Source: Fundidesulfovibrio soli (GTDB taxonomy: Bacteria; Desulfobacterota; Desulfovibrionia; Desulfovibrionales; Desulfovibrionaceae). Taken from it: DNA of 64,000 nt. The notes under the pieces are model-generated. The model had not been told where the DNA came from. It ran no database searches and was given only the letters and a program-made list of their open reading frames with translations. The stretch lies in contig NZ_JAKZKW010000009.1 of assembly GCF_022808695.1 (NCBI RefSeq), positions 1-64,000 on the forward strand. Direction: 5' to 3'. Below are positions 8,693 through 16,868 of this stretch, in pieces; within the stretch, counting starts at the first letter, position 1, and each line of letters opens with the position of its first letter. The position numbers and the translations under genes are program-made.

Positions 8693-10036
8693 ATGACCGC
8701 GCGGCGCGGGCGCATCCTCTCCCGTACTCCGGGAGGGCGGGGGCCGGTGCTGCACTGGATGCACCGCGACCACCGCCTGCGGGACAACTGGTCCCTGCTC
8801 CACGCCTGGGAGCTGGCCCAGGGCCTTGGCGTGCCGCTGGTCAGCGCCCACTGCCTGGACCCGGCCTACCCCGGGGCGGAGGCCGCGCACTTCCGTTTCC
8901 TCATGGAGGGCCTGGACACCCTGCAGCTCGACATGGCCGCCCGGGGCATCCCCCTGCTGCGCCTGCTGGGCGACCCCCCGTCCGAAATCGTCCGCCTGGC
9001 CCTCGCCCTGGACGCCTCCGCGGTGGTGGCGGACTTCGACCCTCTGCGCCACAAGCGCGCCTGGCTCGCCCGGGCCGCCTCCGCCCTGCCCTGCCCCCTG
9101 CACGAGGCGGACGCCCGCAACGTGGTCCCCTGCTTCACGGCCTCGGACAAGCCCGAGTATATGGCCCGCACCATCCGCCCCAAGATCCACCGCCTGCTGC
9201 CGGAATTCCTCACGGACTTCCCAGAGCCCCCCGGGCAGCCCGCGCCCGGCGTCCCCCCCGGCCTCGGCCGCAGCGCCGGGGAGATCGCGGAGGCTTTCGG
9301 CAAGGCCCGCGCGACGCCCATCCCCGGCGGATTCGCCCCTGGCGAACGCGCCGGTCAGGACGCCCTGGAGCACTTCCTGGCCCATGGCCTGCACGGCTAC
9401 GCCGAGAACCGAAACGACCCGGCCAGGGACGGCCAGTCCGGCCTGTCGCCCTGGCTGCACTTCGGGATGCTCTCGGCCCAGCGCGTGGCCCTGGCCGTGG
9501 GCTCCTCCGGCGCGCCCGCCCCGGACAAAGAGGCCTTCCTGGAGGAGCTCATCGTGCGCCGGGAGCTGGCCGACAACTTCTGCCTGCACCACCAGGACTA
9601 CGACTCCACGGCCTGCTTCCCCCAGTGGGCCGCCCGCACCCTGGAAAAGCACGCCGCCGACCCGCGCCCCGCGCTCTACTCCGCGGACGAACTGGAGCAG
9701 GGCCGGACGCTCGACCCGGCCTGGAACGCGGCGCAGTTGGAAATGGTGCGCACCGGCAAGATGCACGGCTACATGCGCATGTACTGGGCCAAGAAGATTC
9801 TGGAATGGACGCCGGACCCCGCCACGGCCATGGCCCTGGCCGTGGCCTTCAACGACCGGCACAGCCTGGACGGCCGCGACCCCAACGGCTACGCGGGCAT
9901 CGCCTGGGCCATCGGCGGCGTGCACGACCGCCCCTGGTCGGAGCGCCCCGTGTTCGGCCAGGTGCGCTACATGAACTTCGCCGGCCTGCGCCGCAAGTTT
10001 GACATCCAGGGCTATGTGGAGCGCATCCTGGGCTGA
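8693..10036 (+). CDS. phr: Class II deoxyribodipyrimidine photolyase
   Basis: About 447 aa. It repairs cyclobutane pyrimidine dimers using light and FAD. Class II hallmarks: LHWMHRDHRLRDNWSLLHAW near the N-terminus, WLHFGMLSAQRVAL in the middle, and MHGYMRMYWAKKILEW then DRHSLDGRDPNGYAGIAWAI at the C-terminus, with GVHDRPW and the FAD/electron-transfer region intact. Class II rather than class I because of the WxxRDxRxxDNWxL start. I took the ATG at 8693 with a GGGGCGG just upstream; in-frame starts at 8627 (ATG) and 8618 (TTG) would add a basic extension. Divergent from yajQ. Confidence 0.92.
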   Translation: MTARRGRILSRTPGGRGPVLHWMHRDHRLRDNWSLLHAWELAQGLGVPLVSAHCLDPAYPGAEAAHFRFLMEGLDTLQLDMAARGIPLLRLLGDPPSEIVRLALALDASAVVADFDPLRHKRAWLARAASALPCPLHEADARNVVPCFTASDKPEYMARTIRPKIHRLLPEFLTDFPEPPGQPAPGVPPGLGRSAGEIAEAFGKARATPIPGGFAPGERAGQDALEHFLAHGLHGYAENRNDPARDGQSGLSPWLHFGMLSAQRVALAVGSSGAPAPDKEAFLEELIVRRELADNFCLHHQDYDSTACFPQWAARTLEKHAADPRPALYSADELEQGRTLDPAWNAAQLEMVRTGKMHGYMRMYWAKKILEWTPDPATAMALAVAFNDRHSLDGRDPNGYAGIAWAIGGVHDRPWSERPVFGQVRYMNFAGLRRKFDIQGYVERILG

Positions 10037-10059
10037 CCCTCCCGCCCTCCCTGCACACA

Positions 10060-10097
10060 GAAAAAGGCCCGGACGCGCAGGACGCGTCCGGGCCTTC
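10060..10097 (-). terminator. Intrinsic terminator after the 10117-10611 gene
   Basis: A perfect 14-bp stem (AAGGCCCGGACGCG with its complement) and a 5-base loop, followed on the minus strand by TTTTTC. It serves the minus-strand membrane-protein gene and may also slow transcription from the photolyase on the plus strand. Confidence 0.85.
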
Positions 10098-10116
10098 GAA
10101 TCTCGCCGCCTGCGGG

Positions 10117-10611
10117 CTACTGGGGCAGCGCGCCCGTGCCCTTGGCCCTGCGCCGGTCCTCAAGCCTGCCGAAGATGAAGCCGAACAGGATGCCGGCGAT
10201 GCAGCTCACGATGCAGGTGAAGCCGAAGAAGCCTATGAGCGCGTTGATCTCGCCCACGGTGCGCTTGCCGAAGAGGATGTGGAAGGAGGCGTAGAGTATC
10301 CAGGCGACCATGCCCGCGTGGAAGCCGTAGAACAGGCCGTCCATCATGCGGTCGTGCACCTTGGAGGACTCAACGTAGCGGTAGCAGATCAGCTGGCTGA
10401 TGACGCCGAACAGGGTGATGGACCCGAACGAGGCCAGGAACTGGATGACCACGGTGATGATCGAGGCGTAAAGGGGATCCTTCTTGAACACCGAGATCAG
10501 AAACGCCGGGACGAGGCTCAGAATCCAGATGCCCACCACCACGAGGTCGCTGCGGTGGGGCGAAAAGAACGAGGTGGACTTCTCTCGTTTATGCACCTTG
10601 GGAACGATCAT
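10117..10611 (-). CDS. Four-helix integral membrane protein, unknown function
   Basis: 164 aa. A basic N-terminus (PKVHKREK) is followed by four predicted membrane helices at about 25-42, 52-72, 95-112 and 128-150 (for example VVVGIWILSLVPAFLISVF and ALIGFFGFTCIVSCIAGILF), then a charged tail EDRRRAKG. No motif I recognise and no signal peptide. It stands alone between photolyase (convergent) and a divergent exported protein, with its own terminator. Could be a small sensor or stress membrane protein; function not assigned. Confidence 0.75.
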   Translation of the reverse strand: MIVPKVHKREKSTSFFSPHRSDLVVVGIWILSLVPAFLISVFKKDPLYASIITVVIQFLASFGSITLFGVISQLICYRYVESSKVHDRMMDGLFYGFHAGMVAWILYASFHILFGKRTVGEINALIGFFGFTCIVSCIAGILFGFIFGRLEDRRRAKGTGALPQ

Positions 10612-10738
10612 GAACTTGTTGACTCCTCATGGTCACGGATGGCTCCATGCCGGAAAGCACGCTAATGTCAACGCGGATCGAAAGCAAGCAGGGCTTGGCT
10701 CTTGCCAGCGAAATCCCCTTGGGAGTAATACGTCAGGG

Positions 10739-11260
10739 ATGCGCATCCTGTTCGCAGTACTGCTGGCCATAGCGGCCGTGGGCTGGTCCCTGTCCGTGGC
10801 GGTCGCCCAGTCCGGGGCCTCCCCCTACGAGATGGAAGAGCGCGGCGGACTGGTCTACAGGTCTGGGGAGAGCGCGCCCTACACCGGCCTCGTGCAGGAC
10901 CTGCACCAGTCCGGCCAGCCCCGTCTGGAGGCCCACTACCAGGGAGGCAAGCTGGCAAGCAGCAAGCTCTGGTATGAGGGCGGGCAGCTCGCCGAGGAGG
11001 TTGCGGTGGCCGCCGACACCTGGACCATCCGCCGCTACCAGGAGAACGGCCGCCTGGAGGAGGAGACCGTCGCCGTCTTCCGGGGCGGCAGGAAGTTCTC
11101 CGAACGCGCGCGCCTCTGGGACGAGGACGGCAAGCTCCGCTCCGAGGTCGGTTTCCAGGGGGGCAAGCTCCAGGGACCGCTCCGCGAATTCGACGCCTCG
11201 GGCAAACTGGTGCGCGACGAGGTCTACGATCAAGGCGTTTTGACGCAGAAAAACAAGTAG
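10739..11260 (+). CDS. Exported MORN-type repeat protein
   Basis: 173 aa with a signal peptide (RILFAVLLAIAAVGWSLS, predicted cleavage after VAQS-type site). The mature part is built of MORN_2-like repeats: short units such as GQPRLEAHYQGGKL, GQLAEEVAVAAD, NGRLEEETVAVFRGG and DGKLRSEVGFQGGKLQGP, each with a turn and a beta hairpin. These repeats usually act as binding scaffolds. Longer upstream in-frame starts would hide the signal peptide, so the ATG at 10739 is preferred although its ribosome-binding site (CAGGG) is close and weak. The next gene starts 7 bp later. Confidence 0.8.
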   Translation: MRILFAVLLAIAAVGWSLSVAVAQSGASPYEMEERGGLVYRSGESAPYTGLVQDLHQSGQPRLEAHYQGGKLASSKLWYEGGQLAEEVAVAADTWTIRRYQENGRLEEETVAVFRGGRKFSERARLWDEDGKLRSEVGFQGGKLQGPLREFDASGKLVRDEVYDQGVLTQKNK

Positions 11261-11267
11261 GTACGCC

Positions 11268-11588
11268 ATGAGAAGCATCCTGATCGCATTCGCAGCCGCC
11301 CTGCTGCTCTCCGGTTGTTCCAGCGACGATCTCAAGAAGCAGATCGCCGCCAAGAACCAGCTCATCGCGGCCCAGGAGGCCGAGATCAAGAAGATCAAGG
11401 ACGACATGGCCGCCCGCGAGGCCGACCTGAAGAACCAGTGCGAACAGCGCATGCAGAAGGCCGGGGCGCAGCAGAAGCAGCAGGTGGACGCCCTCAATGC
11501 CAAGATTGCAGAATTGCAGAAGAAACGCGAGGCGGACAAGGCCCAGAAGGCCGAGCCGCACAAGACCAAAAGCAAGTCCTCGCGCTGA
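11268..11588 (+). CDS. Small coiled-coil lipoprotein
   Basis: 106 aa. Lipoprotein signal SILIAFAAALLLSGC with lipobox LSGC (Cys17). The rest is almost entirely charged heptad helix (KKQIAAKNQLIAAQEAEIKK and on), ending in a lysine-rich tail, much like Lpp-style or peptidoglycan-spacing lipoproteins. Function not known. It sits 7 bp after the MORN-repeat gene and 8 bp before a glycosyltransferase, so the three are probably one operon. Confidence 0.8.
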   Translation: MRSILIAFAAALLLSGCSSDDLKKQIAAKNQLIAAQEAEIKKIKDDMAAREADLKNQCEQRMQKAGAQQKQQVDALNAKIAELQKKREADKAQKAEPHKTKSKSSR

Positions 11589-11596
11589 TCGGCGCC

Positions 11597-12919
11597 ATGC
11601 CAGCAGTTCCATCCGCGCCTCCGGGAGAGGTCCCGGCGGCCGCCGCTGTTTCCGGCTCCCCGACCGCCCCCCCGCCCGGAGCGGACTCTTTCTGGGCGCG
11701 GGTGCGCAGGCCGCGTTTCCGCAACGCGGCGCCGCGCGTGCTGATCTTCACCAGCGGCTACTTTCTTCAGCGCGACATCGTCTCGGCCTGCGACCGGCTG
11801 GGCTGGCCCTCCCATCAGCTCGAGCTGCCCCAAGGCGGCCTGGGCAGCACCGCCTTCGTGGAATCCCTGCTGGGAGCCGTGGCGGCCTTCTCGCCGGACT
11901 TCGCCGTCACCGTGAACCACCTGGGCCTGGACAGCCGGGGCGCGCTCCTGGAAATATTCGGGCGCATGGCCCTGCCCCTGGCCTCCTGGTTCGTGGACAG
12001 CCCCCGCCTCATCCTGCACGACTTCCCCAATCAGCCAAGCCCCTGGTGCCAGGTCTTCACCTGGGACGCGGACACCGTTGCCCCCCTGGAGGCCCAGGGC
12101 TTCGAGAACGTGCGCTACCTGCCCCTGGCCACAGACACATCGCTCTTCCGCCCGGACGCCGCAGCCTCACCCGCGCCCGCCCACGCTCCCGAGGGAGGCG
12201 CGAGCTTTGTGGGGGACTCCATGCTCCGGCCCGTGGAGCGCCTGCGCCGCAGCCTCTCCCGCCATCGCCAGGCCCGGGACCTGGCCCTGGCCCTGGCCCC
12301 GGATTTCGCGGCCTCCCCGGCGCGCTCGGCCCTGGAGTTCATGCGCGCCGAGGCCCCGGCCCTGTCCGCCGCCTGGGAGGCCCTGCCTCCGGGCCAGCCC
12401 CGGCTGGACCTGGAGCAGCTGCTCACCTGGGAGGCCACCCGGCTCTACCGCCTGGAGCGGGTGCGCGCGCTGCTGCCCTGCGGCCCCCTGCTGGCCGGGG
12501 ACGACGGCTGGCGGACGCTGCTGCCGCCCCCCTCGCCCGGATCGGACTGGCGTCTGGCCGGACCGCTGGACTACGCCCGCGGCCTGCCGGGGTTCTACGC
12601 GGGCAGCGGCCTGAACTTCAACGCCACCAGCCTGCAGATGAAGGGCGCGGTGAACCAGCGCGTGTTCGACGTGCCCGCCTGCGGGGCCTTCCTGCTTACG
12701 GACGAGCGCGAGCAGCTGTCCGGGTTGTTCGAGCCGGGCGTCGAGGTCGTCTGCTACGGTCACCCCGGCGAGGTGGCGGGCATGGCCCGGCACTACCTGG
12801 CCCACCCCGGGGAGCGGCAACGGATCGCCGGCGCCGCCCGCCGCCGCGTGCTGGCGGAGCACGACTACACCCACCGGATGAAAGCTGTGCTGAAGGTGAT
12901 GCGGCGCAGGTACGCCTGA
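11597..12919 (+). CDS. CgeB-like glycosyltransferase family 1 protein
   Basis: About 440 aa. N-terminal Rossmann-like half (RVLIFTSGYFLQRDIVSACD, DFAVTVNHLGLD, SWFVDSPRLIL) resembles the CgeB/DUF3880 family; the C-terminal half has the GT-B end region (LNFNATSLQMKGAVNQRVFDVPACGAFLLTDER, then YLAHPGERQRIAGAARRRVL). This family glycosylates spore coat, flagellin or surface polymers in different hosts; the acceptor here is unknown. The first 25 residues are a low-complexity Ala/Pro stretch. Start chosen at the ATG 8 bp after the preceding lipoprotein; the frame is open further upstream. Confidence 0.82.
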   Translation: MPAVPSAPPGEVPAAAAVSGSPTAPPPGADSFWARVRRPRFRNAAPRVLIFTSGYFLQRDIVSACDRLGWPSHQLELPQGGLGSTAFVESLLGAVAAFSPDFAVTVNHLGLDSRGALLEIFGRMALPLASWFVDSPRLILHDFPNQPSPWCQVFTWDADTVAPLEAQGFENVRYLPLATDTSLFRPDAAASPAPAHAPEGGASFVGDSMLRPVERLRRSLSRHRQARDLALALAPDFAASPARSALEFMRAEAPALSAAWEALPPGQPRLDLEQLLTWEATRLYRLERVRALLPCGPLLAGDDGWRTLLPPPSPGSDWRLAGPLDYARGLPGFYAGSGLNFNATSLQMKGAVNQRVFDVPACGAFLLTDEREQLSGLFEPGVEVVCYGHPGEVAGMARHYLAHPGERQRIAGAARRRVLAEHDYTHRMKAVLKVMRRRYA

Positions 12920-12930
12920 GGGAATGAGAC

Positions 12931-12992
12931 GGGAGGAGCGCCTCCGGCGGCCAAAGGGCCTTCGGCCCTCTGGACTCCCATCCCGCTTCGCG
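12931..12992 (+). repeat. Palindromic repeat family A, copy 2
   Basis: Starts 11 bp after a stop codon. GCCTCCGGCGGCC flank, stem AAAGGGCC / GGCCCTCT, loop TTC, then GGACTCCCATCCCGCTTCGCG. Nearly identical to copy 1. It lies in a 375-bp gene-free stretch (12920-13294) that also holds copy 3 and a terminator and otherwise shows nothing. Confidence 0.8.
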
Positions 12993-13129
12993 TCGATCTG
13001 CCGCTCAATTTTCAGATCTCCGCGATGAACCGTATCATCTTGCCGGGTGGCCTTGGATGGACGGCAAGACTCCAATCCATTTTCGCCAATCACCTCGAGC
13101 CTCCCCCAGTGCCGAGATTGACGCCCGCG

Positions 13130-13228
13130 ACGCGAAGCGAAGAAGGATTCCGAAGGAACGAAGTTCCTTTGGCGGGAGAGTGCGGAGAGGGCAGCGCCCT
13201 CTCTGCCCGCCGGAGGCTCTTCTCCTCC
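13130..13228 (-). repeat. Palindromic repeat family A, copy 3 (long, two-hairpin form)
   Basis: Inverted relative to copy 2. On the minus strand it begins with GCCTCCGGCGGGC, has an extra hairpin AGAGAGGGC / GCCCTCTC, then the usual unit with a changed stem (AAAGGAAC / GTTCCTT around TTC) and GGAATCC with a CGCTTCGCG end. The stem differs from copies 1 and 2 on both sides, so pairing is kept. Confidence 0.7.
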
Positions 13229-13235
13229 CGGACCT

Positions 13236-13270
13236 ACCAAAAACAGAAGGCCCGCCGAAGCGGGCCTTCA
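13236..13270 (-). terminator. Intrinsic terminator of the 13295-13579 lipoprotein gene
   Basis: On the minus strand, GAAGGCCCGC and its complement GCGGGCCTTC form a hairpin with a TTCG-type tetraloop, followed by TGTTTTTGG. Located about 25 bp after the stop codon. Confidence 0.85.
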
Positions 13271-13294
13271 TCGTTGCGAGCCTGAGTTGCAGTC

Positions 13295-13579
13295 CTACCA
13301 GCCGCGCGCGCGGCGGCGCTCCTCGTCCTCGATGACTTTCAGCTGTTTTTGCGCGTCCCTGAAGTTGGCCTCGGCGGGGCGGATCACCTCGAAGTTGCCG
13401 GTGGCCTCGGCGCGGGTCAGCTCGGCCCTGGCTTTCTCGTAGCGCTCCGTCACGGCGGATTTCTCGGCCTGGAGCGTTTCCGAGGTGACGTAATGCATGT
13501 TGCGCTCGTAGACTTCGTATTTCCCGCACCCAGCGAGCACAAACAGCAGGGCGGACGCCAAAAGAATTTTCTTCATCAT
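13295..13579 (-). CDS. Small lipoprotein, unknown function
   Basis: 94 aa. Signal KKILLASALLFVLAGC with lipobox LAGC (Cys18), then GKYEVYERNMHYVTSETLQ and a long charged helix rich in Glu, Arg and Ala. No recognised family. Two adjacent ATG codons (13579 and 13576) could both start it. Monocistronic, with its own terminator. Confidence 0.75.
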   Translation of the reverse strand: MMKKILLASALLFVLAGCGKYEVYERNMHYVTSETLQAEKSAVTERYEKARAELTRAEATGNFEVIRPAEANFRDAQKQLKVIEDEERRRARGW

Positions 13580-13676
13580 GTGAACCTATGCGTATGGAAG
13601 GATGTCCGTTTGAAAACAGGACATTATCCGAGGCGGCGCATGGGCGTCCATCGCTTCCGCGCAAGGTGACAAAAGC

Positions 13677-14555
13677 TTAATTGAGCATGAAGTTCATGGG
13701 GTCCAACTGGTTGCCGGCCTGGCGGACCTCATAGTGCAGGTGGGAGCCGGTGGTGCGCCCGCTCATGCCCGAGTGGGCGATGGGGGTGCCGCGCTTGACC
13801 TCGTCGCCCTCCTCCACCTCGGCGGACTTGAGGTGGGCGTAGACGGTGCTCAGCCCGTGGCGGTGCTCGATGACCACCATGAGCCCATAGCCGGATTCGT
13901 AGCCCACCGAGACAACCTTGCCGTCGGCCGGGGCCACGATCTGCGAGCCGTAAGGCACGCCGATGTCCACTCCCTTGTGATACTCGCGGGAGCGGGCCAT
14001 GTAGCGGTAGCCGAAATCGGAGTTGATGGTGCCGCGCACCGGCCAGATGGAGGGCCTGGCGGCGAATTCAAGGGCGCGCTCGCGCAGGATGGAGGCCAAC
14101 TGGCGCTGCCTCCCCTCCTGGAAGGCAACCTCCTCCACCAGGGCGCGGGCCTGGGCCGCCAGTTGGCGGGCGAGGCGCCGCTCGGTGCCCACGCCGCCCT
14201 CCACTATGCCGGCGCTGCCCATAGGCCTTTGCTGGGCCTCGGCCCCGGCCAGGCCAGTCACGGAGGCCAGCTTGCCGTTGAGCCCGGCCACGGGCTCGAC
14301 ATCCTGGCGCAGCCTGGAGAGGCGCTCGTTGAGGGCCAGCAGCGCGGCGCGCTCCTGGGCGCGCTCCTGCCTGGCGGCCTGGACGTTCATGCGCAGCAGG
14401 TGCAGCTGTCCGATCTCCGGCAGACGCAGCAGCAGATGCGCGGCTCCTGCCGCGGCCAGGGCAAGAAAAGCCCAGGGCAGCCAGCAGGGGACGCGCAGGC
14501 CGTGGCGGAGCCTGCCGTCGGCGGTACGCCGGAAAAGCACATACGACGAAGCCAC
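13677..14555 (-). CDS. M23-family (LytM) peptidase, membrane-anchored
   Basis: About 292 aa. One N-terminal membrane helix (WLPWAFLALAAAGAAHLLL), a coiled-coil region (ARQERAQERAALLALNERLS), then a LytM/M23 domain with HKGVDIGVPYG (zinc-binding His and Asp), VYAHL, and HLHYEVR. All metal ligands look present, so it is likely an active endopeptidase or a divisome-type activator in the periplasm. An ATG at 14576 overlaps the previous gene, but the GTG at 14555 lies 2 bp after that gene's stop and has GGAGGGG about 9 bases upstream, so I prefer it. Expression is therefore coupled to the DAC-like gene. Confidence 0.87.
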   Translation of the reverse strand: MASSYVLFRRTADGRLRHGLRVPCWLPWAFLALAAAGAAHLLLRLPEIGQLHLLRMNVQAARQERAQERAALLALNERLSRLRQDVEPVAGLNGKLASVTGLAGAEAQQRPMGSAGIVEGGVGTERRLARQLAAQARALVEEVAFQEGRQRQLASILRERALEFAARPSIWPVRGTINSDFGYRYMARSREYHKGVDIGVPYGSQIVAPADGKVVSVGYESGYGLMVVIEHRHGLSTVYAHLKSAEVEEGDEVKRGTPIAHSGMSGRTTGSHLHYEVRQAGNQLDPMNFMLN

Positions 14556-14557
14556 GG

Positions 14558-15997
14558 CTATTGCCCCTCCAGCCATTTTTCAAGGGTGGGAGGGTCAAGG
14601 TCCAGCTCGCAGTCGTGCTGAAGCTCGCATACGGCGTTGAGCTGCACCCCGTCCTGGAAGCAGAACACGGGCGCGTCCGCGGAGACGACCACGGCCAACA
14701 CTCCGGGGTGCATGGCCGTGAAGCGCAGGGCGGAATTGAAGCGAGCCCCCCGGGAGCGGTCCTCGGAGCCGACGCTGGTGCCGTCCAGCAGGCAGGCGAA
14801 GGCGTACAGGTCCCCCCCGCCGGTGATGTGCAGGGCGCCGTCGAGCTTGGCCAGGGACTTGGCCAGGTCGAGGTGGTGGGGATCCCGCAGGGAGAGGGGC
14901 GGGGCCATGTGCTGCCCCGCCAGCGGAGTCAGGGAGCTCTTGGGGTCCAGCAGCAGGGTGCAGCCGAAGCCCTCCTTGCGGGCCTCGTCCACGATGGAGC
15001 AGACGATCTGGTAGAGGTCGTGCCCCTCATCCGGCCCGGCCTCGCTCTCGAGCAGGGCCTCTTCGAGCACCACCAGGTTGGGCTTGCGCGTGGTGGAGTG
15101 GTAGGCTCCGTCCACGAAGCTGCACACAGGGCGGCCCCCAAGGCGCAGGAAGCCGAAACGGTCCTGGAAGTCGGCCGTGAGCCTGCAGGGCAGCATGTTC
15201 ACCGGGCCGCTGATGCCAAGCACCCGTTCGCCGTCGCTGACCAGGCGGCGCAGGGACCGCTCCACGGCCAGCAGGAGCTTGCGCACGTGCTTGGCGTTGC
15301 GCAGGTAGGGGCGCTCGCTCTCGGGGAAGCGGACCAGCCAGGGCACCTGGTCGGCGTCGGCGGGCTCTATGAAGATCATCTTGCCCAGCGGCCGCTGACC
15401 CTCCTCCCGGGTGGTGGAGACGTTGAGCACCGCTTCCAGGATCGGGTAGAGCGGCATCTGGGGGGGCCTGCCCAGCTCGCGGCTCATCTCCGCGAAAAGG
15501 TGGTTGCGTACGGCGTGCTGCTCGAAGGCCTCCAGGGCGTGCTTGGAGGCCGAAGTGAAGAACGCGCCCTCGGAGGCGAAATCGTGGGCCAGGAGCCAGA
15601 CCGCGTGCTCCAGCCAGCGCTGGGTGGGGCCTGTGGAGCACATGTTGGGGTGCAGCTCCGTGAACCATATCTGGTAGAACAGCGGCTGGGAGTAGCCGCC
15701 CGCGCAGATCAGGCCCGTGAGGTGCAGCGGATCGACCCAGGCCGTCTGGCCGAAGGGCTTCATGGCCTTGGTGTCGGGGGCGTTGTCCCGCCAGGATGTG
15801 TCCTCGAGGAAGACCTTTTGCAGCTTGGGCTCGTGGCCGCGCAACAGCCTGCCGGGGTCGTGCACGGTGAGGGGGGAATCCGCGGTCTCGGCCATGATGA
15901 GCGCGGCCCTGCTCGGGCCGGAAAACCGGCTCAGGCCCTGGCGGAGCCCTTCCAGCACGTTGCGCGCGGATATCTGCTTGGCGGTGTTTTGGATCAT
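14558..15997 (-). CDS. Diadenylate-cyclase-like (DAC/DisA_N) protein with altered active-site motif
   Basis: 479 aa. The C-terminal ~120 residues resemble the DAC domain that makes cyclic di-AMP: LDGALHITGGGDLYAF (the DGA motif, 386-388) and RGARFNSALRF (416-426), then VLAVVVSADAPVF. The usual RHR motif reads RFN (419-421). The N-terminal 300 residues are a separate domain, probably a sensor of the kind fused to DAC domains in several bacteria; I do not recognise it in detail. Its end carries the ribosome-binding site of the M23 peptidase gene, suggesting a link to the cell wall. Whether it synthesises or only binds a nucleotide is open. The 259-bp gap upstream (15998-16256) is divergent to the PilZ gene. 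Confidence 0.75.
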   Translation of the reverse strand: MIQNTAKQISARNVLEGLRQGLSRFSGPSRAALIMAETADSPLTVHDPGRLLRGHEPKLQKVFLEDTSWRDNAPDTKAMKPFGQTAWVDPLHLTGLICAGGYSQPLFYQIWFTELHPNMCSTGPTQRWLEHAVWLLAHDFASEGAFFTSASKHALEAFEQHAVRNHLFAEMSRELGRPPQMPLYPILEAVLNVSTTREEGQRPLGKMIFIEPADADQVPWLVRFPESERPYLRNAKHVRKLLLAVERSLRRLVSDGERVLGISGPVNMLPCRLTADFQDRFGFLRLGGRPVCSFVDGAYHSTTRKPNLVVLEEALLESEAGPDEGHDLYQIVCSIVDEARKEGFGCTLLLDPKSSLTPLAGQHMAPPLSLRDPHHLDLAKSLAKLDGALHITGGGDLYAFACLLDGTSVGSEDRSRGARFNSALRFTAMHPGVLAVVVSADAPVFCFQDGVQLNAVCELQHDCELDLDPPTLEKWLEGQ

Positions 15998-16256
15998 GGC
16001 CCTACGGCGAGCGCTGTGCAGGGGCCAGGTGCGCTCAGGCGTTTCTGAGCTGAAAAAAGGCGTGACAACGGGAAAGATGCGTCTTTTTCCTGGCCGGAAG
16101 CGTCTTCGCGCCGTTTTCTCTACGGCAAAGCCCCCCCTTATGCAACCCCGCCCGGGAGGAGGGAATTTCGCCCGGAGCCCAATATGCGCCTTGCGCGACG
16201 CGTTTTCAGCATGTTACCGCTCCCACGACGCGCATCCCGCGCGCTGGAGCCCGTAC

Positions 16257-16868
16257 GTGACCTCAGACAACCGCAGGGCTGACTTCCGCATCGGCGTTCC
16301 CGCCCACTACGTCCGCCAGATGGCCGTATGGCCCTGTGCGGACTTGTCTCCGCTCCGCCTCGGCCTGACCGGGCTCGGCGCGCCCCTGCTCCTTCAAGCC
16401 AAACGCGAGGAAGCGGCCGTGCGCCTGCTGGACATCTCCATCCAGGGGCTCGGCCTGTGCGTCGACCCTTCCCTTCCCGGCGTGGAGGCCCTCGTGGAGG
16501 CCGCCGCCTGCCATATCTATCTCAAGCTGTGGGACCCATCCGTGGAGCAGCCCTACGGCGTGCTCTCGGTGTTCACCAGCAACCGCATCGTGCGCGTGGT
16601 CCGGCGCGAGGACGCGCTCTTCCTGGGCACGCGCTTCGTGCGCTTCGCCGTGGGCTCCCGGATGGAGAAGGCGCTGGAGTTCCTGGACGCCCAGGTCTGC
16701 GGCGTCTCGGCCCTGGCCCACTGGTGCGACAACCTCTCGCGGGGCGGCTTCGCCCACCCCGGACAGGCCCGCAACGGCCTCGATCTGGACAACCTGCTTG
16801 CCGAACTGTCGTACGTTATCGCCTCCGCAGGCGGCGCCGGCCTTGGCATCAATGAGGAATCGAAATGA
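16257..16868 (+). CDS. PilZ-like protein upstream of motAB
   Basis: About 203 aa from the GTG at 16257 (GGAG seven bases upstream). It starts TSDNRRADFRIGVP, like the RxxxR c-di-GMP-binding entry of PilZ domains, and has LLDISIQGLGLCV, matching the DxSxxG motif. The middle and C-terminal parts are less typical (VFTSNRIVRVVRREDALFLGTRFVRF looks like the PilZ barrel). Its stop overlaps the motA start (ATGA), so it is translated with the stator genes. A role like YcgR, adjusting the motor in response to c-di-GMP, is an inference. The open frame extends upstream to 15717 but without a better N-terminus. Confidence 0.72.
   Translation: MTSDNRRADFRIGVPAHYVRQMAVWPCADLSPLRLGLTGLGAPLLLQAKREEAAVRLLDISIQGLGLCVDPSLPGVEALVEAAACHIYLKLWDPSVEQPYGVLSVFTSNRIVRVVRREDALFLGTRFVRFAVGSRMEKALEFLDAQVCGVSALAHWCDNLSRGGFAHPGQARNGLDLDNLLAELSYVIASAGGAGLGINEESK

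Noticed and set aside
15998-16256. Sigma-28 or sigma-54 promoter upstream of the PilZ-motAB operon
   Set aside because: Neither TAAA-N15-GCCGATAA nor GG-N10-GC spaced boxes were found at a plausible distance.
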